From: Mesorhizobium prunaredense
GTDB lineage: Bacteria > Pseudomonadota > Alphaproteobacteria > Rhizobiales > Rhizobiaceae
Length of the DNA stretch: 64,000 nucleotides
Assembly (NCBI RefSeq): GCF_900156895.1
Contig: NZ_FTPD01000005.1
Location: forward strand, 207,977-271,976
Direction: 5' to 3'
Made by a program: the position numbers and the translations under genes
Notes under the pieces: model-generated
Databases searched by the model: none
What the model was told of the DNA's origin: nothing
Seen by the model: only the letters and a program-made list of their open reading frames with translations
In this document: piece by piece, positions 58,401 to 64,000 of the stretch
Layout of the letters: each line of letters begins with the position of its first letter
Position numbering within the stretch: position 1 is the first letter of the stretch

Positions 58401-58890
58401 TAGCCCCTGTCCTCACTTGATGGCGCTGGCGGGCATAGGCCACGCAGCCGTCTACCGTGCTGACACAGAGCGCATCGCGGTTATTCGGCGTGTTGTTGTC
58501 GCCGGCGTAGGCAACCTCGGCAACACGGCCATCGACCATTCGGATTTGCGTGTTGCAATAGCCGCCAGGATCGACATTGAGCGATCCTCCAACCGTCGGG
58601 ATCGCGCCCACGGCCAAAGTTGGGATCACGACGTTGAGATTGCCGCGTTGGACGGCACGCTGATAGGTCCAGATCTGGCCTCTCTCCGCATCAGCGGTGG
58701 CAGTCGGAAAGCCGGCGCACATTCGAACGTCCGCCTCGCTGAGACCGACCATCTCCTTGCGGGCTGCCGCCGTTGTGGCGTCTTCCTTCGGGAGGTTCGA
58801 CGTGTCGGGGGCGACGCAGGAGGACACGATCGAACTGCCGACGGAAAGAACAAGAAGAAAGACGAGCGTTCGGATGCGAGGAGATATCAT
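58390..58890 (-). CDS. Outer-membrane-type lipoprotein of unknown function
   Basis: 166 residues. The signal sequence MISPRIRTLVFLLVLSVGSS and lipobox IVSSCVAP put the acylated cysteine at residue 25. The mature part has a SmpA/OmlA-like start (MVGLSEADVRMCAGFPTATA) and a glycine-rich hydrophobic region (VVIPTLAVGAIPTVGGSLNV), then paired cysteines (GGYCNTQIRMVDGRVAEVAY and CVSTVDGCVAYARQRH). ATG 58890. The protein family was not recognised beyond the lipoprotein class. The 203 bp between it and the aldo/keto reductase hold only the repeat at its 3' end. Confidence 0.8.
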   Translation of the reverse strand: MISPRIRTLVFLLVLSVGSSIVSSCVAPDTSNLPKEDATTAAARKEMVGLSEADVRMCAGFPTATADAERGQIWTYQRAVQRGNLNVVIPTLAVGAIPTVGGSLNVDPGGYCNTQIRMVDGRVAEVAYAGDNNTPNNRDALCVSTVDGCVAYARQRHQVRTGAISR

Positions 58891-59174
58891 ACCGACTGTG
58901 GTGAATTTGCGCTGGGCCCCGAGATCTAGTTAAGCAAGCCCACAAGCGAGTCAACCTGCACAACTTCACGATGTCGTTTGTCGTGTCGCCCCGCCAACCT
59001 TGAGCTGATGGCACCCCAAGCGCACGCGCCGCTATCGTGCGCGATCTCGGAGTTGGCTTCGCCGCAGATCTCGATCTGATGCCTGCAACGATGGGCATTT
59101 CGGCTGCGCAACGTGCCGATGCCATCCGGCATCCATGAGGGACTGACCGATCTGGAACGAGCGTCTCCGCTCCG

Positions 59175-59354
59175 TCAAATGCCGGGATTTTTAGGGCCGA
59201 TTTTCAGCGGCGCATCATTTTCATCCGGATTGGGGACAGGAGCTTCGTCGGGAAGCCTGTCCGGGTCCGGCTCACGCACCGGCTTCGGTTCAGGAAACGG
59301 CGGCGGTGTGGGCGCGGGAGTGGGCGTTGGTTCGGGAGTGGGAAGAATGGCCAT
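59175..59354 (-). CDS. Second short proline-rich acidic protein
   Basis: 59 residues: MAILPTPEPTPTPAPTPPPF then PEPKPVREPDPDRLPDEAPV, with no membrane segment. The ATG has AAGGAA upstream. It resembles the 87-residue proline-rich gene at 42665-42928 in composition and style but not by direct alignment. Function unknown. The 284 bp up to the lipoprotein start, and the 296 bp on the other side to the next gene, hold no other supportable gene. Confidence 0.5.
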   Translation of the reverse strand: MAILPTPEPTPTPAPTPPPFPEPKPVREPDPDRLPDEAPVPNPDENDAPLKIGPKNPGI

Positions 59355-59650
59355 GGTGTGATTTCCTTCCGCTCGCACTCTGCCTGGCGGGTCGCCGAGG
59401 TCGGCTGGGATTTTTGAAGCCACCCGTTTCGATCGGTTTTCGCTCGGGCTGACGCACGCAGAACGACCACGCATGCCTATGGTTCCGACGCGAGCCTCCG
59501 ATGATCCCGCAGGCATCGGCATTCGTGGCCGGACGGGGCCGTCAGAAAAGTGATCGAATGGTCCGCGCATGAGGGCCTTGCCGGCGTCGCGGAGCGCCAT
59601 AATTTCCATTTCAGGGTGGGACGAACTCACCCGCTGAATAGGAGGCGGCC

Positions 59651-60085
59651 GTGAAGCACCAAACACTTGACCAACTGCATACCGTTGCCGACGTTCACGC
59701 TGAAGCAACAGACCTCGTAGCGACTCGAAGCCAGCGTCTCGAACGTTGGGCGAAACTGCTGGAGAAAAATCCCGATCGACGTCTCGAAGCGTTGACGGGC
59801 ACCGAATACAAGTCCCCTGAGATACGCGAGAAAATGCGTTACAACGACTCGCCTCTCACGGTTGCCTTCGAGGACCCGATCTTTCGCGCGCAAGGCTTGC
59901 GAGATGACACCTACGGTGAAGCCAGGCGCTTCTTCGAGCTGACCGACTGGCAGCTGCACGAAATCGTCTGCCATTGCCATGTCGGCGCCTCGATACGAGC
60001 GCGGTGGGCTGCCTCTCGCGTCCGTGCGGCAATGTCCGAGAGGTTTGGTTTCTTCGCCTGGCTGCGAGGAATATTCATGCACTGA
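59651..60085 (+). CDS. Conserved hypothetical protein
   Basis: 144 residues, soluble and mostly helical: VKHQTLDQLHTVADVHAEAT, LVATRSQRLERWAKLLEKNP, DRRLEALTGTEYKSPEIREK and a late FFELTDWQLHEIVCHCHVGA with a Cys-His-Cys-His run that could bind metal. GTG 59651 has AGGAGG six bases upstream, which strongly supports translation. The TGA stop lies in a 15-bp tandem duplication. I do not recognise the family. Confidence 0.72.
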   Translation: MKHQTLDQLHTVADVHAEATDLVATRSQRLERWAKLLEKNPDRRLEALTGTEYKSPEIREKMRYNDSPLTVAFEDPIFRAQGLRDDTYGEARRFFELTDWQLHEIVCHCHVGASIRARWAASRVRAAMSERFGFFAWLRGIFMH

Positions 60086-60112
60086 CGCTACGGGCATTGA
60101 CGCTGCCGGCAT
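60083..60112. repeat. 15-bp tandem duplication across the stop codon of the hypothetical gene
   Basis: tgacgctacgggcat is followed by tgacgctgccggcat. Both start with TGA in the reading frame of the gene; the first is its stop. Confidence 0.82.
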
Positions 60113-60270
60113 TTATGCTAGGGGGCCGGCATGTTCGGGTGATGGGGGCTGCGAAGTGATTTCCACGCCTCGCATCAGTGGTAGTTGATGAGCGGATAGG
60201 CCGTTTCGGCGGCGATCCGCCATCGGCGAAGCTCGAACCATAGGCTCGATACCACAGGCATGCGCGGATT

Positions 60271-60492
60271 TCAGTCGGCGGGCGCCGTGTCGCGGCGATT
60301 GACCGCTTCCGCAATGGCGGCGTGGCTTTCCATGAGGATCGAGCTATCGTCATCCTCGATGACAGCCGCTGTCTCCGCAAGCGCCTTGTCCTTGACCTGG
60401 TTGCGGAACCGCTGGCTGTCGTTTGCTCCCCGCGCAAGGCAAGGAGGCTTGGCCTTCGGTTGAGCATCGGTTTTCCTCAAGCCGGTACACAC
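60271..60492 (-). CDS. Small hypothetical protein
   Basis: 73 residues from GTG 60492, with a hydrophilic, plausibly helical core (QRFRNQVKDKALAETAAVIE, DDDSSILMESHAAIAEAVNR). Start uncertain, as the N-terminal 20 residues look random. It follows the acylphosphatase stop by 2 bp on the same strand, which favours a real downstream cistron. No family recognised. The 185 bp between it and the hypothetical gene to the left show only the 15-bp duplication. Confidence 0.4.
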   Translation of the reverse strand: MCTGLRKTDAQPKAKPPCLARGANDSQRFRNQVKDKALAETAAVIEDDDSSILMESHAAIAEAVNRRDTAPAD

Positions 60493-60494
60493 TT

Positions 60495-60779
60495 CTAGCC
60501 GATGATCCTGAATCCGTTCGGCTCCTGGCCGGCATCGACGTCTTGGGATGTCACGCTGGAGACCGACGCTCCGGTCGGCCCTTTCCAGAACCGGTCCAAC
60601 ATGGTCGAAACCGCGCCGTCGGCTCCGACGATCAGTGCCGTTACGGATCCATCCTCCTCATTGCGAACCCATCCGGACAGACCGAGCCTCTCGGCCTCGG
60701 TCCGTGTCCACACGCGAAACGAGACGCCTTGCACGCTTCCCCTCAGTCTGACGCGTACCGCCTTGCGCCCGTCCTCCAT
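60495..60779 (-). CDS. acyP: Acylphosphatase
   Basis: 94 residues. Acylphosphatase hydrolyses acyl phosphates. The signature [20 protein letters not shown] contains the G-x-V-Q-G-V-x-F-R active loop with the catalytic arginine, and [20 protein letters not shown] holds the catalytic Asn of G-(W/Y)-V-x-N-x-x-D-G. ATG 60779 with GGAGG nine bases upstream is preferred to a GTG two codons earlier. Given xfp-ackA in the same region, acetyl phosphate could be a substrate, but acylphosphatases are broad. Confidence 0.93.
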   Translation of the reverse strand: MEDGRKAVRVRLRGSVQGVSFRVWTRTEAERLGLSGWVRNEEDGSVTALIVGADGAVSTMLDRFWKGPTGASVSSVTSQDVDAGQEPNGFRIIG

Positions 60780-60984
60780 GGTCACCTCCGTGCAGTTGGT
60801 TTGTTCACACCTTCAACTCACCAGCGGCGAAAAAGGCTCCGCCATCGCATTTTTAATGGATTGGGCTGCCTGGCCATCCGATAGAGCTGTCGGTTTGCAT
60901 GATGTCGGCAACGGAACCATGCGGCGGCGGCTTTGTTTAAAAGACGGACAGCTGCAGGTTGCTGGGCCTCGGAGCCACGATTTC

Positions 60985-61797
60985 ATGACCAACGATTCTC
61001 CAACGGGAGGCGCCATCCCGGCATCCGTTCCGACGATCGATCCGAAAGCGGCGCCGACCCTTCAACACGCCGAGGCCGAGGTCTTTTATACTGAGGCGAT
61101 CCGCGAGCTCGCCGCGACGGACATCCCCTTTCTTGTCGCCGGCACCTACGCGGTGAGCGCCTATACGGGCGTCACGCGCCAGACCAAAGACCTCGACATT
61201 TTCTGCAAGGCCGGCGACTTTGCCCGCATCCTCGCCCATTTCAAGCAGGCCGGTTATGCGGTCGAGATATTGGATGACCGGTGGCTCGGCAAGGTCTTCA
61301 AGGGCACGCATTTCTTTGACGTCATATTCGCATCGGCGAACGGCACCATGCCGGTCGGCGACGAGTGGCTGGAGCATGCACGGCAGATCGAGATGCTGGG
61401 CAGTCAGGTGCGGATCGTAGGTCCGACCGAGCTTATCTGGTCCAAATGCTTCATCCAGGACAGAGGCCGCCACGACGGCGCCGACATCGCTCATACCATC
61501 CTCAAGGCGCAGGATCAGATCGATTGGCGCCGGCTGCTTTCCTACCTCGAAGTTCACTGGGAGGTGCTGTTGATGCAGCTTCTGAATTTTCGATGGATCT
61601 ATCCGAGCGAGCGCGATCACATTCCCGCCTGGCTGCTCGACGAATTGCTTGACCGGCTCGCCAAGCAGAGGGAGTTGCCTACGCCCCGGATGAAGATCTG
61701 CCGCGGGCGCCTGCTTTCGCCGACCGACTACGAGATCGACGTCAAGGAATGGGGCTTTGCCGGCGTCGGCGGAACAGGAGAATTTCGCGATGGCTGA
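60985..61797 (+). CDS. Nucleotidyltransferase-fold protein
   Basis: 270 residues. The minimal nucleotidyltransferase pattern is seen: FLVAGTYAVSAYTGVTRQTK leads to DLDIFCKAGDFARILAHFKQ, with the acidic DxD pair, and FKGTHFFDVIFASANGTMPV has a third acidic residue. The second half is helical (LLSYLEVHWEVLLMQLLNFR). Relatives are often AbiEii/MNT-like or domain-of-unknown-function nucleotidyltransferases. The ATG at 60985 has only a distant GGAG. It overlaps the following metallophosphoesterase by 8 bp, so the two form a bicistronic unit. Confidence 0.8.
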   Translation: MTNDSPTGGAIPASVPTIDPKAAPTLQHAEAEVFYTEAIRELAATDIPFLVAGTYAVSAYTGVTRQTKDLDIFCKAGDFARILAHFKQAGYAVEILDDRWLGKVFKGTHFFDVIFASANGTMPVGDEWLEHARQIEMLGSQVRIVGPTELIWSKCFIQDRGRHDGADIAHTILKAQDQIDWRRLLSYLEVHWEVLLMQLLNFRWIYPSERDHIPAWLLDELLDRLAKQRELPTPRMKICRGRLLSPTDYEIDVKEWGFAGVGGTGEFRDG

Positions 61798-62542
61798 GAG
61801 GAACGAAGCTGCCATGGCAACAACCGAGACAGGCCGCACAATCAGGATTGCGGCTGTTGGCGACCTGCACGTGCAGGAAGACGCCCAGGCCTCCTGTCGT
61901 GACCTCTTCCGCGAAATTTCGCGCGAAGCAGACGTTCTCGTGCTCACTGGCGATCTCACCAATCTCGGCAAACCGCGCGAAGCCGAAATCCTCGCGGAGG
62001 ATTTACGCGCCTGCACGATCCCAGTTGTCGCCGTGCTCGGCAACCACGACTATGAATCCGGCGCGGTCGAAGACGTCGCCAACATCGTTCGGCAGGCAGG
62101 CGTCCATCTCCTCGACGGCCAATCGACGGAAATCAAGGAGGTCGGCTTTGTCGGCGTGAAGGGTTTCGTTGGCGGATTTGGATCACGCATGCTCGGCTCC
62201 TTCGGCGAGCCGGCGATCAAGGCTATGGTCGCCGAAAGCGTCAGCGAATCGATGCGGCTCGAAAACGCAATGCGGCAGGTTCACACCGAGCGCACGCTTG
62301 TCGTCCTGCACTACGCTCCCGTGGTCGAGACGGTCGCCGGCGAGCCATTGGAGATTTTTCCGTTCCTGGGCTCGTCGCGGCTGGCGGAGACGATCGATCG
62401 GTTCAAGGTCAGCGCGGTGGTGCATGGCCACGCGCATCGCGGCGTCTATGAAGGTCGCACGCCGGGCGGCGCCCCGGTGTATAACGTCGCCATGCACGTG
62501 GCGAAGCCGACCGGCCGTCCCTACGCCTTGCTCGAAATCTGA
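61790..62542 (+). CDS. Calcineurin-like metallophosphoesterase
   Basis: 250 residues. All dimetal motifs are present: RIAAVGDLHVQEDAQASCRD (D-x-H), DVLVLTGDLTNLGKPREAEI (GDxxN), VVAVLGNHDYESGAVEDVAN (GNHD), LVVLHYAPVVETVAGEPLEI (H) and VSAVVHGHAHRGVYEGRTPG (GHxH). ATG 61790 with AGGAG upstream starts inside the end of the nucleotidyltransferase gene. An enzyme that adds a nucleotide coupled with one that removes a phosphodiester suggests paired modification and reversal, but the target is unknown. Confidence 0.92.
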   Translation: MAERNEAAMATTETGRTIRIAAVGDLHVQEDAQASCRDLFREISREADVLVLTGDLTNLGKPREAEILAEDLRACTIPVVAVLGNHDYESGAVEDVANIVRQAGVHLLDGQSTEIKEVGFVGVKGFVGGFGSRMLGSFGEPAIKAMVAESVSESMRLENAMRQVHTERTLVVLHYAPVVETVAGEPLEIFPFLGSSRLAETIDRFKVSAVVHGHAHRGVYEGRTPGGAPVYNVAMHVAKPTGRPYALLEI

Positions 62543-62557
62543 AACACCCCGCGCTCG

Positions 62558-63748
62558 TCAGCGATCGATCTCGCCGAACACGATATCGAGCGACCCGATA
62601 ATCGCGGCGACATCGGCGATCATGTGCCCGCGCGATAGAAAATCCATCGCCTGCAGATGGGCAAAAGACGGAGCGCGGATCTTGCACCGATAGGGAGTAT
62701 TGCTGCCATTCGAAACCAGGTAGACGCCGAACTCGCCCTTCGGCGCCTCCACGGCGGCATAGACCTCTCCAGCGGGCACGCGAATACCCTCCGTGTAGAG
62801 CTTGAAATGGTGGATGGTCGCTTCCATCGAGCGTTTCATCGTCGCCCGCGGCGGCGGCGTGATCTTGTGGTTCGGAATTGCCACCGGCCCTTGGCCTTCG
62901 GGCGATCGCAGTTTTTCCAGGCATTGCTTCATGATCCGCACCGACTGGCGCATTTCCTCCATGCGGACGAGATAGCGGTCGTAACAGTCGCCGTTCTTGC
63001 CGACGGGAATGTCGAAATCCATCTCGGGGTAGCATTCATATGGCTGTGCCTTGCGCAAGTCCCACGCCGCGCCCGACCCGCGCACCATCACGCCGGAGAA
63101 GCCCCAGGCCCAGGCGTCGTCGAGGCCGATCGCGCCGACATCGACGTTGCGCTGCTTGAAGATACGGTTTTCGGTGAGCAACTCGTCGAGGTTGCCGCAA
63201 ACCTTGAGGAACGGATCGCAGAAATTCCAGATGTCGTCCAGCAGCTTCGGAGGCAGGTCCTGGTGCACGCCGCCGACCCTGAAATAATTCGCATGCATGC
63301 GGGCGCCGGAGGCGCGCTCGTAAAACACCATCAGCTTCTCGCGCTCGGCAAAACCCCAGAGCGGCGGCGTCAGCGCGCCGATATCCATGGCCTGTGTCGT
63401 GACGTTGAGGAGATGCGACAAGAGCCGGCCGATTTCGCAAAACAGAACACGGATGAGCTGTCCTCGCTTCGGGACCGAGATTTCCAACAACTTCTCGGCG
63501 GCGAGGCAGAACGCATGCTCCTGGTTCATCGGCGCGACATAGTCGAGCCGGTCGAAATAGGGCAGGGCCTGCAGATAGTTCTTGTACTCGATCAGTTTTT
63601 CGGTGCCGCGGTGGAGCAGCCCGATATGGGGATCGGCGCGATCGACGACCTCGCCGTCCAGTTCCAGCACCAGCCGCAGCACGCCGTGAGCAGAGGGATG
63701 CTGCGGCCCGAAGTTGAGGGTGAAGTTGCGAACTGCGGCTTCGACCAT
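62558..63748 (-). CDS. nuoD: NADH-quinone oxidoreductase subunit D (49-kDa)
   Basis: 396 residues. Subunit D forms the quinone site of complex I with NuoB. Conserved runs: [100 protein letters not shown], and the C-terminal [20 protein letters not shown]. Full length and intact. Odd: no nuoC or nuoE adjoins it; the upstream gene is a small hypothetical and the downstream gene converges. It is therefore probably a second, stand-alone copy, or the edge of a scrambled cluster beyond the window. Confidence 0.93.
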   Translation of the reverse strand: MVEAAVRNFTLNFGPQHPSAHGVLRLVLELDGEVVDRADPHIGLLHRGTEKLIEYKNYLQALPYFDRLDYVAPMNQEHAFCLAAEKLLEISVPKRGQLIRVLFCEIGRLLSHLLNVTTQAMDIGALTPPLWGFAEREKLMVFYERASGARMHANYFRVGGVHQDLPPKLLDDIWNFCDPFLKVCGNLDELLTENRIFKQRNVDVGAIGLDDAWAWGFSGVMVRGSGAAWDLRKAQPYECYPEMDFDIPVGKNGDCYDRYLVRMEEMRQSVRIMKQCLEKLRSPEGQGPVAIPNHKITPPPRATMKRSMEATIHHFKLYTEGIRVPAGEVYAAVEAPKGEFGVYLVSNGSNTPYRCKIRAPSFAHLQAMDFLSRGHMIADVAAIIGSLDIVFGEIDR

Positions 63749-63820
63749 GGCGCTGCTCCGCTGTACCGGGTTTTCAGGCTGAAGCCCGAGTGCTCCGGCC
63801 CGCCACGCCCGGACCACCGA

Positions 63821-63858
63821 TCAGGTGCCCGCCAATCACGTGCCCGCCAATCACGTGG
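63821..63858. repeat. 15-bp tandem repeat across a stop codon
   Basis: tcaggtgcccgccaa, tcacgtgcccgccaa and a partial third copy tcacgtgg run head to tail. On the minus strand each copy carries TGA in the frame of the upstream partial gene. Confidence 0.85.
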
Positions 63859-64000
63859 TTGTCTGGATGATCAGCGTCAGCGTGCCGTCGCCATCGATGT
63901 TGGCAGCGACGACCTGCGAGGAATCCAGCCCGTTCGCCGCCAGCGCCGTCGCTGCCTGCGGCGACGCATCGATCGAGCTCTGCAGGGTAAGCAGATCTTC
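63851..64000 (-). CDS. Hypothetical protein, C-terminal end only
   Basis: The minus frame is open from the window edge to TGA at 63851-63853 and reads EDLLTLQSSIDASPQAATAL, AANGLDSSQVVAANIDGDGT and LTLIIQTTT. The hydrophilic, low-complexity end with alternating small and hydrophobic residues looks like a short exported or secreted protein, but its N-terminus is outside the window. It is the gene upstream of nuoD. No family recognised. Confidence 0.5.
   Translation of the reverse strand, partial: EDLLTLQSSIDASPQAATALAANGLDSSQVVAANIDGDGTLTLIIQTTT

Overview
The window is a stretch of a high-GC alphaproteobacterial chromosome. Dense short operons with ATGA/GTGA overlaps, palindromic intergenic elements of the rhizobial type, a DUF1127 peptide, abundant solute-binding-protein transporters and a NuoD close to rhizobial forms all point to Hyphomicrobiales, most likely a Mesorhizobium/Phyllobacteriaceae relative. 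That placement is by eye, without a database. I saw no rRNA, tRNA, CRISPR array, prophage or intact insertion sequence.

Region 1 (1-13.1 kb) is a nearly complete tetrahydromethanopterin (H4MPT)-linked formaldehyde oxidation island. It holds fae, mtdB, mch and fhcB-A-D-C (formyltransferase/hydrolase). Cofactor genes are interleaved: beta-RFAP synthase, a pterin carbinolamine dehydratase homologue, two ATP-grasp ligases, a CitG-like protein, a HisA-like protein and a hydantoinase-like ATPase cut by the window edge. Together they oxidise formaldehyde to formate on H4MPT and methylofuran-type carriers.

Region 2 (13.2-18.4 kb) is a GntR-regulated module of an iron alcohol dehydrogenase, a semialdehyde dehydrogenase and an alpha/beta hydrolase, which looks like 4-hydroxybutyrate or lactone catabolism, followed by a PfpI protein. 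Region 3 (18.4-28.2 kb) is a sugar module: FGGY kinase, shikimate-dehydrogenase-like protein and a frameshifted cupin phosphoglucose isomerase on one strand; on the other, hexulose-phosphate synthase, phosphohexuloisomerase and a four-gene sugar ABC transporter. Hexulose-phosphate synthase/isomerase interconverts hexose phosphate with pentose phosphate plus formaldehyde, so regions 1 and 3 may be metabolically linked. This is the most interesting possibility in the window.

Region 4 (28.2-37.4 kb) has a tripartite tricarboxylate transporter (tctCBA) with an internal terminator, mannonate dehydratase, a polysaccharide chain-length protein, a PQQ-type sugar dehydrogenase with a damaged cytochrome c, and a nucleoside deaminase. 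Region 5 (37.7-49.4 kb) is a stress/stationary-phase block: prkA-yeaH-spoVR, a PCMT-erythromycin-esterase fusion, phosphoketolase plus acetate kinase, and a DUF883 protein. Region 6 (49.4-64 kb) is accessory: a DUF1254 protein, a decayed SorC regulator, a MocR regulator facing LysE-DapA-LysE, an O-methyltransferase remnant, DUF6064, a Tat-exported aldo/keto reductase, a lipoprotein, small hypotheticals, acylphosphatase, a nucleotidyltransferase with a metallophosphoesterase, and a nuoD with no nuo neighbour inside the window.

A recurring oddity is short tandem duplications of 12-18 bp, nearly all a multiple of three. They occur inside several proteins and, four times, directly across a stop codon.
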